This document shows positions 1-8,155 of a stretch of DNA of 64,000 nucleotides, in pieces. Source of the DNA: an uncultured Bacteroidales bacterium (GTDB taxonomy: Bacteria; Bacteroidota; Bacteroidia; Bacteroidales; WCHB1-69). The notes under the pieces are model-generated. The model searched no databases, was not told the origin of the DNA, and saw only the letters and a program-made list of their open reading frames with translations. Numbering within the stretch: the first letter of the stretch is position 1; each line of letters starts with the position of its first letter. The DNA is taken from positions 1 to 64,000 of the forward strand of contig CAKUVI010000004.1 in NCBI GenBank assembly GCA_934699095.1. Direction: 5' to 3'. The translations under genes and the position numbers were made by a program.

Positions 1-684
1 TTTTTTGACCTTTTTTGACTGTTTTCAGGCCCTCTGAAGGCTACTCCGACTCCAAATTTTGGAAACTTTTTCGGAAAATTTGCGAAAAATCGAATTCCTA
101 CCACCCTCTCTTTTGATGTTTTTTGTACTAAAATATATCTAACTTGTTGATTTCCTGATTGTTATATAAATAAAATTGGTGTATCTTATTGTTTTACAGA
201 TAGTTAGAAATAGATACACGTTAGAAAATAGACATGAAATGTGGGGAATTAATAAATGATTGAGAAATTTTGGAACATTATTCGTTTTGTTTTGACAAGT
301 CTCATAACTTTGATTCGGATAGATTTCATGCAAAATCATGAAAAAGGGTTTCTCATAGATCATATTTTATATTGCAACCGCGGGGAGGTGGTTGCCTCCA
401 CGCAGTAGAGAGTGCCATGGCGCGTCTCTAAAAACCAGCTCCCAAATTACAAAACCTCATTCCAATTCCAAAATTTTTAATTTTCAATTCTAAATTAACC
501 AACCGCACCGTCTCCAGCCACCTCTTCCAATTTTAAATGTGAATTAATTTTGGCTGCATTTATTCCTACGTTTTATTGCAGCACTGTGACAATATTTCAC
601 ATTACATATATTATGTATAATGTACTAAACAAATATACACAAAGTGGGGCCTCATTCTGTATTTCCCATATTCTACGAATATGC
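1..684. other. gene-free AT-rich region
   Basis: No convincing gene is seen here. The first 20 bases are a 10-bp near-tandem repeat (TTTTTTGACC/T). At 375-398 there is an imperfect GGAGG...CCTCC hairpin. At 406-430 an imperfect palindrome is centred on GCCATGGC with TAGAGA/TCTCTA arms, which looks like a degenerate dispersed repeat. Around 455-500 lie AT-rich near-repeats of the AATTCCAAAATTTTTAA type. The short open frames in it have no family likeness and no promoter or coding bias that I can see. Confidence 0.6.
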
Positions 685-719
685 AAAAAAAGGTGTCAGC
701 TTTGCCGACACCTTTTTTT
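685..719 (-). terminator. Rho-independent terminator
   Basis: A 13-bp stem (AAAAAAAGGTGTC paired with GACACCTTTTTTT) encloses a 9-nt loop, with A and T runs on both sides. It lies just past the stop codon of the minus-strand membrane protein that ends at 739, so it probably ends the sigma factor/membrane protein transcript. Confidence 0.85.
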
Positions 720-738
720 GTTTCACAAAAGAGATCTC

Positions 739-1389
739 TTACTCAACATCGCGATGGAAAACCAATGGGAAGGTGAATGTTGTCTCTTCTTCCTCACCAG
801 CAACAAAATTGAGGTTGATGTTGATGTCATCATTTACAACATCGTATGTGAATGGGAGTTCATAATTATAGGCTTCACCATTTTCATCTACACCAACAGC
901 AGTCAAAGTGCCGGTTTGAGTGTTGCCATCATACACGTAAGCGAGGTCCATCTGTTCGATTTGTGCCATTGTGTACTCACCTTCAACTTCCATCATTTGC
1001 CACATCTCAATGTTGTCTGAGAAAGTGATGTGTGCATACTCTGCATCAAAATTGATATGGAATGACATTGTGGTTTCAAGATCTTCTGGCAATTGAATGT
1101 CTTCAAGACTTGTGCCTGTCATGGTGCTGAACATGTCTTCGAGAGTGATGTTAGCTGTCCAATCTGTACCAATAAGGTCAGCTGTTGTTGTAACCTTAGG
1201 AGTCATTTGAAGCTCAGTATCAGTTGTGATGGAAACCACGGTAACCAACACCACGAGGATTATCATGGTGACTATACGCGCGGCGCGTTGGCGGTTTTTT
1301 CTCCATGTCGGATACCCACTCGCCAACTTCCGCCCATATTTTTGGGCTTCCATTTGCTGCCATAATTCGTCAAAACGATTTTCTGTCAT
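739..1389 (-). CDS. membrane-anchored partner of ECF sigma factor
   Basis: A 216-residue protein of unknown family. It has a basic cytoplasmic N-terminus of about 38 residues (WRKNRQRAAR), a single membrane segment at about 39-54, and an acidic outer domain of about 160 residues rich in beta-forming residues. The start overlaps the stop of the upstream sigma-factor gene by ATGA (1386-1389), so the two are translationally coupled. The place in the operon, directly after a sigma-70 gene, and the one-span topology suggest an anti-sigma factor or sensor. No zinc-binding HxxxCxxC anti-sigma motif is visible, so this role is inferred from context only. A strong terminator follows the stop. Confidence 0.6.
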   Translation of the reverse strand: MTENRFDELWQQMEAQKYGRKLASGYPTWRKNRQRAARIVTMIILVVLVTVVSITTDTELQMTPKVTTTADLIGTDWTANITLEDMFSTMTGTSLEDIQLPEDLETTMSFHINFDAEYAHITFSDNIEMWQMMEVEGEYTMAQIEQMDLAYVYDGNTQTGTLTAVGVDENGEAYNYELPFTYDVVNDDININLNFVAGEEEETTFTFPLVFHRDVE

Positions 1390-1853
1390 ATATTCATTGA
1401 TCTTTTTAATTTCTCTTTTATTCTTACCAATCCCACACTCACATTTTTGACTGTCATATCCACTTGCTGGGCGATCTCCTCGTAATTGTATCCTTCAAGA
1501 TGAAGCTTTACAATTGTGCGGTCTGGCTCCGAAAGCAGATTAATCTGTTCGTGAAGTTCCCTGATCAGCGTTCGGTCTTCATCTGCCTTTTCGAAGTTTT
1601 CAGGCAGTTGTTCCGTTTCTTTCACGCGTCGTAACGTGTCTATCACGGCGTTACGTGCTATCTTCCAGGTCAAGGCTGCCTGCTGCACCTTCGGCTATGA
1701 CAGCAGTCGTTCGTGGTCGCGCCACAACGCTACCGCCACATCCTGAAACAGGTCGTCAATCTCTACCCCCTGCCGAATGTGTCGGAGACAGATGGAATAG
1801 ATCAATCCCCTGTATTTGTGTAGCATTTCTTCAAAAGGATCTTGCGAGCTCAC
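1386..1853 (-). pseudogene. ECF-type sigma factor split by in-frame TAG
   Basis: Read in one frame from GTG at 1853 (or an internal ATG about 10 codons later) to the stop at 1386, this encodes an RNA polymerase sigma-70 factor of the extracytoplasmic-function class, about 155 codons. Region 2 is seen as QGVEIDDLFQDVAVALWRDH, and region 4 as a helix-turn-helix after LLSEPDRTIVKLHLEGYNYE. A single in-frame amber codon at 1695-1697 (minus strand TAG) separates the halves, between DHERLLS and PKVQQAALTWK. The reading frame is otherwise intact with no indel. It could be a recent nonsense mutation, a sequence error, or readthrough; restart at the GTG at 1688 would give a region 4-only protein. It overlaps the membrane-protein gene downstream by 4 bases. 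Confidence 0.8.
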
Positions 1854-1903
1854 ATTAATAATAACGTATGAAGTCCTTCAATAACTACAATAGAAAAAAT
1901 AAT

Positions 1904-2719
1904 TTATAGAATCTGTTGTGCGATTTTTCTCACCTCCACTGCTTCTTTTACGTCATGAACTCTGAGAATTGATGCACCCTTCAACAATGCTATGGTGTTA
2001 AGTATGGAAGTGCCATTGAGAGAATGCATAGGATCAGTGTCCAATAATTTATAAATCATGGACTTGCGAGATATGCCAACTAATATGGGAAGATTTAAAT
2101 GATGGAATGTTTCAAGATTTTTCATTAGGAAATAGTTTTGTTCCATGGTCTTGCCGAAGCCGAAGCCCGGGTCAATGATGATATCGTGCACATTGTGTTC
2201 GTGAAGTTTTGCAATCTGGTTCCCGAAAAACTTGATGATATCTGCGAGAATGTCGTCATAGGTTGTGTTTTGTTGCATGGTTTTTGGTTTTGCCGTGGTG
2301 TGCATAAGACAATAAGGCACTTGCAATTTCCCGATAACGGGAATCATCTCGTTATCGAAAGTTCCTCCTGATATGTCGTTGATCATGTCAGCGCCAGTCT
2401 TTATTGCTATTTCGGCCACTGTTGAGCGGTAAGTGTCAACAGAGATAACAGCATCGGGGAAAGATGAACGAATTAGTGAGACCGTGTGATATATTTTGTC
2501 GATCTCCTCATTTTCAGGTATTTCAATTGCATTGGGTCGTGTTGACATAGCGCCAATGTCAATAATGTCAGCGCCTTCTTGAAGAATTGTCTCGGCTCTG
2601 ACAAGAATATCATCGTCGAAGATGTATCTGCCACCGTCAAAAAATGAGTCGGTGGTGACATTGAGAATCCCCATTATGAGGGTCTTTTTGGGAAAGAGCT
2701 TTCCGTGAAAGTTTATCAT
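1904..2719 (-). CDS. folP: dihydropteroate synthase
   Basis: Condenses 6-hydroxymethyl-dihydropterin diphosphate with p-aminobenzoate to dihydropteroate in cytoplasmic folate synthesis, and is the sulfonamide target. The 271-residue length is normal. Signature elements appear in order: MGILNVTTDSFFDGG (16-30, usually MGILNVTPDSFSDGG), DIGAMSTRP, NDISGG, DPGFGFGKT, VGISRKSM and the terminal RVHDV. The PDS Pro of the first loop is Thr and the SDGG Ser is Phe, mild departures in the substrate loop. It is transcribed leftward and is followed by the sigma gene after about 50 bases. An upstream terminator (2737-2764) separates it from the T9SS cargo gene, so it needs its own promoter, which I cannot place. 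Confidence 0.95.
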   Translation of the reverse strand: MINFHGKLFPKKTLIMGILNVTTDSFFDGGRYIFDDDILVRAETILQEGADIIDIGAMSTRPNAIEIPENEEIDKIYHTVSLIRSSFPDAVISVDTYRSTVAEIAIKTGADMINDISGGTFDNEMIPVIGKLQVPYCLMHTTAKPKTMQQNTTYDDILADIIKFFGNQIAKLHEHNVHDIIIDPGFGFGKTMEQNYFLMKNLETFHHLNLPILVGISRKSMIYKLLDTDPMHSLNGTSILNTIALLKGASILRVHDVKEAVEVRKIAQQIL

Positions 2720-2736
2720 AGATTTTGATTTAAAAA

Positions 2737-2764
2737 AAAGGGATAATCTTGAGATTATCCCTTT
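2737..2764 (-). terminator. Rho-independent terminator
   Basis: A 12-bp perfect stem, AAAGGGATAATC with GATTATCCCTTT, encloses a 4-nt loop. On the minus strand it is followed by a run of T (plus-strand A run 2732-2739). It ends the T9SS cargo gene at 2786-4027. Confidence 0.9.
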
Positions 2765-2785
2765 CTATAAGTTTGTTATGCGAAA

Positions 2786-4027
2786 TTATTTAACGATAAC
2801 TTTTGATGTGTAAACTTTACCGTTTTGGTTGATCTTGAGCATATATACACCGCTGTTGAGGTTAGCTGTGTTGATGTCGCCTTGACCATTGATAACGCCG
2901 CTGTAAACTTGTTGGCCAACGAGGTTGAAGAGTTGTACGTTAGCTGCTTCGTCGTTTCCTAAGTTAACTGTGAATTTTTCAGTTGCAGGGTTAGGATAAA
3001 CGGTAACTTTGTTCTTGTCGATTTCAGGAACGTTTACGATTGCACAATCTGAGCAAGAAACCTTGATTTGGATGTTTTCTGAGAAGTCAGCTTGTGATTC
3101 CTCGCCACCGAGAGCGAAGCCAGGATAATAGTAATCGCTAAGACCTGAGTTAGAGAATGTGCAAACAATCTGACCGTGGCTCAAGTTAGAGCAACGCATT
3201 GGTTGGTTGTGGGTGATGAAATAGTTAGGATCAGCACTGCAAGCGAAATAAGCTGTGAGGTGTGATTTAAGAGTGTCGTTCAGACCAGCGCCTTGACCTG
3301 ATTTGAAAGAGTAAGCTACGTTCCAAACTTTTTCTTGGATGTTCAACATGTTAACAGGGATATCGAAGCGAGCGTAGTAGTAGTAGCCCTCTTGATCTGG
3401 AACAGGTTGAGAAGCGTTTTCAGCTGTCAACGGGAATTTGATAATTTGTGTCGCACCTTCTTGAACACCACTTGCATGGTCAGCGTTGATATCTACGAAA
3501 CATGTGTTTTCGTAGCTTGTGAATTGATAGATGTGAAGATCAGCTGTGTCAATAGTCTTGATGCCTATTACAAGAGTGTCAACTGCTGTATAGTCATCAT
3601 CACGAAGATACATGCCGTTGATAATGATTGAGTCGAGGTTCAATTTTTGGGTTGCATAGAATGACATTTGTCCTTCGCCTATAACTTCATCAAAGAATGT
3701 GGATGTGAAATCGTAGGTTTGAGAAATTGAGTGTACCCATGCATTGCCATAACTGTCAGAGTAAGGATAAAGTCCGAGAGAGTCGCTTTTCAAATAAACG
3801 GCCATACCGTCCTTGATTGAGTCAGCTCCCCAATAAGCAGCGTCCCAGTTTGGATAATAAATCCAAGTCTCACCGGCTACGCGAAGATTCATAGGAGTTG
3901 TTTTTTTCTCAACTGCCTTGAAAGGAATGGTGCGGTTCATCTTTGAACCAACGCTTTGTACAGTTACCTGCGCACTTGCAGTAGCTGCAACTAAAACTGC
4001 TACCAATAAGGTGTAAAATTTTTTCAT
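2786..4027 (-). CDS. secreted protein with T9SS type A sorting domain
   Basis: A 413-residue exported protein. It has a signal peptide at 1-19 (MKKFYTLLVAVLVAATASAQ, cleaved near ASA-Q) and a central region of about 310 residues of no recognised fold, rich in Tyr, Asp and Thr. A C-terminal sorting domain of about 75 residues begins at VTVYPNPATEKFTVNLG and contains LFNLVGQQVYSG and NLNSGVYMLKI, ending KVIVK. This domain class (TIGR04183) directs cargo through the type IX secretion system and is known only in Bacteroidetes and relatives. It is a single-gene unit: own promoter at 4076-4085 and own terminator. The function of the mature part is unknown. Confidence 0.9.
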   Translation of the reverse strand: MKKFYTLLVAVLVAATASAQVTVQSVGSKMNRTIPFKAVEKKTTPMNLRVAGETWIYYPNWDAAYWGADSIKDGMAVYLKSDSLGLYPYSDSYGNAWVHSISQTYDFTSTFFDEVIGEGQMSFYATQKLNLDSIIINGMYLRDDDYTAVDTLVIGIKTIDTADLHIYQFTSYENTCFVDINADHASGVQEGATQIIKFPLTAENASQPVPDQEGYYYYARFDIPVNMLNIQEKVWNVAYSFKSGQGAGLNDTLKSHLTAYFACSADPNYFITHNQPMRCSNLSHGQIVCTFSNSGLSDYYYPGFALGGEESQADFSENIQIKVSCSDCAIVNVPEIDKNKVTVYPNPATEKFTVNLGNDEAANVQLFNLVGQQVYSGVINGQGDINTANLNSGVYMLKINQNGKVYTSKVIVK

Positions 4028-4075
4028 TTTTTAGAATTTTGGTTATTAATAATTTTTGGTATTTCTATTCGAGGT

Positions 4076-4085
4076 TGCAAAAATA
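4076..4085 (-). promoter_or_regulatory. Bacteroidetes-type -7 box for T9SS cargo gene
   Basis: On the minus strand this reads TATTTTTGCA, matching the TAnnTTTG -7 consensus, about 50 bases before the ATG at 4027. The spacing suits a short A/T-rich leader. Confidence 0.65.
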
Positions 4086-4168
4086 ATGTTTTTATTAATG
4101 CTTCGGTCAAAAAAAATCTAAAAAAATCTTAAAAATGTATTGTTGATAAATAGGAGTGCTAAAAGAAG

Positions 4169-4240
4169 TAGCCTCGCCGGGAATCGAACCCGAATCAAAA
4201 GTTTAGGAAACTTCCGTTCTATCCATTGAACTACAAGGCC
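4169..4240 (-). tRNA. tRNA-Arg (anticodon CCT)
   Basis: The minus strand folds into a 72-nt cloverleaf. The acceptor stem is GGCCTTG with CGAGGCT, the D stem GTTC/GAAC, the anticodon stem GAAGT/ACTTT around loop TTCCTAA (anticodon CCT, reading AGG), and the T arm TCGGG-TTCGATT-CCCGG. No CCA is encoded after the discriminator A. Confidence 0.95.
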
Positions 4241-4247
4241 AACGCGC

Positions 4248-4257
4248 GGCAAAAATA
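4248..4257 (-). promoter_or_regulatory. -7 box for tRNA-Arg
   Basis: The minus strand reads TATTTTTGCC seven bases before the mature tRNA 5' end, matching TAnnTTTG. This implies a very short 5' leader. Confidence 0.6.
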
Positions 4258-4320
4258 AGAATTTTTCCGATAGAATGGAGAATAAAAATGGATGTGGTTT
4301 TCCGATGGTTTTTTCAATGA

Positions 4321-4348
4321 AAAAGGCGGCCATTTGTAGCCGCCTTTT
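4321..4348 (-). terminator. Rho-independent terminator
   Basis: A 10-bp stem, AAAAGGCGGC with GCCGCCTTTT, encloses an 8-nt loop. It sits 25 bases past the stop of the OmpA/TPR gene and ends that transcript. Confidence 0.85.
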
Positions 4349-4373
4349 CATTATAATATAAATGGTTAAGATG

Positions 4374-6200
4374 CTATTTCACAATCTGTTTGAATCTGTC
4401 TGAGTGGCGATAGCGTTTGAATTCGGCATCGCGTTTGGCAGTTTTCTTGAGGGAAGAATCCATGCTGACAGCGGTTTCGAGATTGCTGTAAACATCGTTT
4501 TCAACCTTCATGCGGGCTGCGAGAACTGCTTTCAGATAAGCGGTCTTGGCGTCAACATTGTTGATGCAGTCGAGAGTGTTCTTTGCAGCGTTATAGTCTT
4601 TTTGCAACAATTGGAGAAGGGCTGTGTTGTAGTCGCAGCTTTGGCTTCCGATAAGTTGTGAAGCTTTTGTGTAGTCACCGTTCAAGATGCTGAGTGCACC
4701 GGTGTTGTAGTTCTGGTTCACAGGTTGAACGGAAGCGTTGGCAGAAGCTTCAAAGTTCATCTGTGCAGAAGCCAAATCGCCTTTCAGGTAGTCGGCAATT
4801 GCCAAGTTGTTGAGGATGATTCCGTTGTTAGGTGAAAGTGCGGCGGCTTTCTCAAGATAGTTGAGAGCCTCGTCCAAGTCGGAAGTGTTGCCGTTTTGAT
4901 AGTACTCGTTGAGTTTGATGGCACCGAGGTTGTTGTACGCACGCCAGTCGCCTTCAGTGTTCTTGTCGTTGATCAAGGCTTTGTAGATTTTGTCCTTATC
5001 GTTCATGTCTGTTGCCACTGATGCAGCGTAAAGACGCTCGTTCACTGAGAAACTGTTAGGGTTGCTTTGTACTAATCTGATGAGTTCGGCATCTGAATAT
5101 GTGTCGTGTTTCTTGCATATCATTTGTATCTCAGCACGGCGCAAAGGAGGAAGTATTGCGTCTGCTATTTCCGGATAAATGTCGGTCATCTCGCGGATTT
5201 TCTGTTCGCGCATGTCGTTGCTTGACTGTGAACGCACAACGTTCAATATCTGGTTCTTTTGTGCTATGTTGGATTTCTCTACGGCAGCTTCGAAACCGTT
5301 CCAGTCCTCGCCGTTTGCGTTGTTAACATATTGGAATTCGGGTTTCTGGAGGTCCTTCATCTTGATGTTGTTGCGCTTTGCGTAGTCTTTCAAATATGCA
5401 TTGTATTTGTCGGTGAACCATTTTTTACCAACTTGGAAACGGCGTTCTGAAAGACCTTGGTTGTTAGACTCTTCGCCTTCCGGTGAAGCCCAGCCGGAAA
5501 TCACAACGCGGTCGATAATGAAGTCGTTGTTCATGAAGTCGGAGAACTCTTTGATTGAATCCTTGGCGGCTTTGGTCTTGTTGTTAGGATTGTTCCAGTT
5601 CATATTGGCACTGTTGAGGTCAAAGTAAAGGGTTGCAGTCCTGCCAATGAACTCTGCTTTATAGTTGTGAGGAGCATAGAGGAAGTAAGTTCCGTTGCCG
5701 GCGTTTTCCGACAAAGAAGGGGTGAGGTCGGCGCGTGAGCAAGTGTTGCCGATGCCCTCGCCAAGATTCTTGTCACTGAAAACGTGGGTTTTCTTCTTCA
5801 GTGTTGCCTGAGCTCCTGAAACAATCTCTGCAGTTTCATAATTCTCGTCAAACTTGAAGGTGCCGGTCTTTGTGAAAGTGCCACCGTTTTTGTAGCTGAT
5901 GGTAGTGCCGTCGCCCTTGGCTTTTTCACCTTTCAGTGTGATAGTTGCAAAAGGAGGCGTAACCTTCTGACCGTCCACAGACAATGACGGTGTGAAGGTC
6001 ATCGTGGCTTTCTTCTTCATGTATTTTGGCGGGATTGTGCCTTTGATTGTGTAAGCAACTTCTCCACCTTTGTTTTCCAAATCGGGATCATCCAAGGTTA
6101 CAGACACCTCAGGATATTTCTTTATCATTTTCCCGAAACCGCAACTGCTCATAGTGAAAACAGTGACGACTGCCATGCTCAAAGCAAAAAACTTTTTCAT
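4374..6200 (-). CDS. OmpA-domain and TPR lipoprotein
   Basis: A 608-residue outer-membrane or periplasmic lipoprotein. It has a signal peptide with lipobox SSC (Cys20) and a beta-rich N-terminal domain (about 30-150). An OmpA-like peptidoglycan-binding region lies at about 190-300 (TLYFDLNSANMNW, then VVISGWASPEGEESNNQGLS with the ERRFQVGK helix). Tetratricopeptide-like repeats run from about 420 to 590 (NNLGAIKLNEYYQNG, ALNYLEKAAALSPNNGIILN). OmpA domains anchor proteins to peptidoglycan and TPRs bind partners, so a structural or complex-assembly role in the envelope is likely; the exact function is unknown. The gene is monocistronic, with a promoter at 6243-6252 and a terminator at 4321-4348. 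Confidence 0.85.
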   Translation of the reverse strand: MKKFFALSMAVVTVFTMSSCGFGKMIKKYPEVSVTLDDPDLENKGGEVAYTIKGTIPPKYMKKKATMTFTPSLSVDGQKVTPPFATITLKGEKAKGDGTTISYKNGGTFTKTGTFKFDENYETAEIVSGAQATLKKKTHVFSDKNLGEGIGNTCSRADLTPSLSENAGNGTYFLYAPHNYKAEFIGRTATLYFDLNSANMNWNNPNNKTKAAKDSIKEFSDFMNNDFIIDRVVISGWASPEGEESNNQGLSERRFQVGKKWFTDKYNAYLKDYAKRNNIKMKDLQKPEFQYVNNANGEDWNGFEAAVEKSNIAQKNQILNVVRSQSSNDMREQKIREMTDIYPEIADAILPPLRRAEIQMICKKHDTYSDAELIRLVQSNPNSFSVNERLYAASVATDMNDKDKIYKALINDKNTEGDWRAYNNLGAIKLNEYYQNGNTSDLDEALNYLEKAAALSPNNGIILNNLAIADYLKGDLASAQMNFEASANASVQPVNQNYNTGALSILNGDYTKASQLIGSQSCDYNTALLQLLQKDYNAAKNTLDCINNVDAKTAYLKAVLAARMKVENDVYSNLETAVSMDSSLKKTAKRDAEFKRYRHSDRFKQIVK

Positions 6201-6242
6201 ACTATAATGATTTTGATATTATTTCTACCTATCTTAACAAGG

Positions 6243-6252
6243 TGCAAAAGTA
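6243..6252 (-). promoter_or_regulatory. -7 box for OmpA/TPR gene
   Basis: The minus strand reads TACTTTTGCA, a TAnnTTTG match, about 43 bases before the ATG at 6200. Confidence 0.65.
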
Positions 6253-6315
6253 CAAAAATTGTGTATATATCATTCAAAATTTAAAGATATTTTAAGTTGC
6301 GAAATAAATAACTTT

Positions 6316-6350
6316 GAGAATTGAGAATTGAAAATTGAAAATTGAAAATT
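6316..6350. repeat. 7-bp tandem repeat (GARAATT)5
   Basis: Five head-to-tail copies of GAGAATT/GAAAATT, followed by decaying copies (AAGAACT, ACAAATT). It lies in the upstream region of the OmpA/TPR gene, outside the likely promoter. No coding potential is seen. Confidence 0.8.
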
Positions 6351-6515
6351 AAGAACTACAAATTAATAAATGAAAGTACATTTTTATTGTATATATAATA
6401 ATGTGGATGATTAGATCTCATTTTTTCTAAGGGCAAATTGAATGTTTAACTTAACGTTGTTCAAGATAGACCAACAATGATTATTACTATTCGAATATAC
6501 GTAGGTTTTTGTGTG

Positions 6516-7004
6516 GCCATATTTTTCTTCTTTACTTTCTTTGATAACCCCAAAGAAAATTGCGATTAAGCAAAAAGCAACATGAATAATGGCTACTTAA
6601 AATCGTAGGTTTTTGTTAAGCAGGCAGATTAATGCATGGAAATTATTTATTGATTGTTAATCCCCTGAAGGGGATTAAATATTGGACATGGAAATCTTTT
6701 CCGCTCTACCGGGCTTTATCCCCCAACGGGGATTAATTGAATGAAAATATTTCTTAGGCGCGGGTTCAACTCTCCTTCGGAGAGTTTGCAAGTTATCACG
6801 CACGTGGGCTGGGCTGGCCGACGGACTCTTTCCTCTGCCGCAGTTGTTAGGTTCCGGCAGAGCGTGCGGGATTTAATGTCGGCTTGATTTTTTGGTTACT
6901 CTTTATAAATTGCTTACGCTCGGAAAAGCAAGCAACTTTCTTTTCTCTCGCTTAACCGCAATTTTCTTTGAGATTATCAAAGAAGGTAAAGGAGAAAATT
7001 TGGC
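6516..7004. repeat. MITE-like inverted-repeat element
   Basis: Two arms of about 55 bp, 6516-6571 and 6950-7004, are inverted copies of each other at roughly 85% identity; both contain the core CAAAGAAAATTGCG (or its complement). Each arm can fold on itself (TTCTTTG...CAAAGAA). The interior of about 380 bp has no gene. It carries three hairpins, near 6659-6678 (TTAATCCCC with GGGGATTAA), near 6717-6735 (ATCCCC/GGGGAT) and near 6768-6787 (AACTCTCC/GGAGAGTT). TAGGTTTTT occurs in the same orientation outside both arms (6502-6510 and 7017-7025) and once inside (6606-6614). With no transposase, a non-autonomous element or a folded RNA is possible. Confidence 0.65.
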
Positions 7005-7130
7005 TTAATTTAAACCTAGGTTTTTAAGCAGCCGGTTTATACCTTACTGACTTCTTTCAATACGAAATGCCAATTATACTGTACACCAATAATTTGGAAC
7101 AAAATTGTTACAGACCCGAAAAATTTTTAA

Positions 7131-7140
7131 TATATTTGCA
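7131..7140 (+). promoter_or_regulatory. -7 box upstream of 7152
   Basis: TATATTTGCA matches the Bacteroidetes TAnnTTTG box, 11 bases before the ATG. This makes the leader very short and supports the chosen start. Confidence 0.65.
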
Positions 7141-7151
7141 AAAAAAAAACG

Positions 7152-8135
7152 ATGCGGAAACATTTTTGTCTAATTTTGTTGGTTATATCTGCTGTTTTAT
7201 TCTTAAATAATTGTAAATCAGACAGAAATAAGGATGCACTTGCCTCCGATGAGCTTAATTACGAATATCCGTTTGAGGCCATCGGCGACACATTGAAGGC
7301 TGATGTCAACGACAAAAGCGAACTTTTCCCGCTGCGTGAAGAGGTCTTGGAGTCATTTCTGCAACAGTCAAAAGATTTTAAAGGCAGGAAATGGACTGCA
7401 AAAGTTTCTTTCCCAAAGGAATGGGGAGTTAAATGCGTGGAACGGCTCCAAGAGGGCAAGGAACTTTGGGAAATCTGCTCCCAAAGCAGGGAATTCATAT
7501 ACTTAGTGACCACATCAGGATATGGCACACAACGCATACTTGATGTTCTCCCCGTAGCCATTAGCGTCACAAATCAGAATAACGATGACCTTGAAACTGA
7601 AAATTGGGAGACTATACGACTGCCCGATGGCCAGTTTCAGACCGTAAAACAATACGAATGGATACATTCAATGACTAAAGTGACAAAACAGGCATTTTTG
7701 AGCAATCCTGAAAAATACCATCGCAAATCGAAATACACAGAACAGTTTCTCATCAATGATGACGGCCGCTTTGAAATATCAGAAACCGTTGACACAATGC
7801 CTGATTACAAGGCTGTAATCTTCTTTTTCAATCCTAACGACAAACCATTGCTTTGGGATGAGGACATACCTCGTCTGCAGGCATTCTGCGAAGAGAACGG
7901 CGTGCTCTTTGAAGAGGTGTCGCAAAACTACAACCGCGTGACAGTGCGCGACTTTGAACTCACCTTCTCCATGGAAACAGACATCACGCCTTACACCAAT
8001 GACATCCAAAGCGGAATGGTGATGATGACCAAAGGTGAAGAACCCAAAGTTGTGCATTTCGGCTCGTTTGAGTATATGCAAATGGAGATCCGCAGATATT
8101 TTAAGCTAAGAGATTTGGCAGACAATCCTGAATAA
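7152..8135 (+). CDS. hypothetical lipoprotein
   Basis: A 327-residue protein of no recognised family. The N-terminal signal segment (MRKHFCLILLVISAVLFLNN) ends in a lipobox-like LNNC with Cys21, so a lipid anchor is likely. The rest is soluble and charged, with no membrane segment and no motif I can name. It is the first gene of a plus-strand group: its stop is about 20 bases before tilS, with which it may be co-transcribed. A promoter box lies directly upstream. Confidence 0.8.
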   Translation: MRKHFCLILLVISAVLFLNNCKSDRNKDALASDELNYEYPFEAIGDTLKADVNDKSELFPLREEVLESFLQQSKDFKGRKWTAKVSFPKEWGVKCVERLQEGKELWEICSQSREFIYLVTTSGYGTQRILDVLPVAISVTNQNNDDLETENWETIRLPDGQFQTVKQYEWIHSMTKVTKQAFLSNPEKYHRKSKYTEQFLINDDGRFEISETVDTMPDYKAVIFFFNPNDKPLLWDEDIPRLQAFCEENGVLFEEVSQNYNRVTVRDFELTFSMETDITPYTNDIQSGMVMMTKGEEPKVVHFGSFEYMQMEIRRYFKLRDLADNPE

Positions 8136-8155
8136 TAATACACTCGCAATTACTA

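Noticed and set aside
139..363. Minus-strand open frame of 74 codons in the leading gene-free region
   Set aside because: AT-rich composition, no recognisable motif, no promoter box and no partner gene; it is likely chance.
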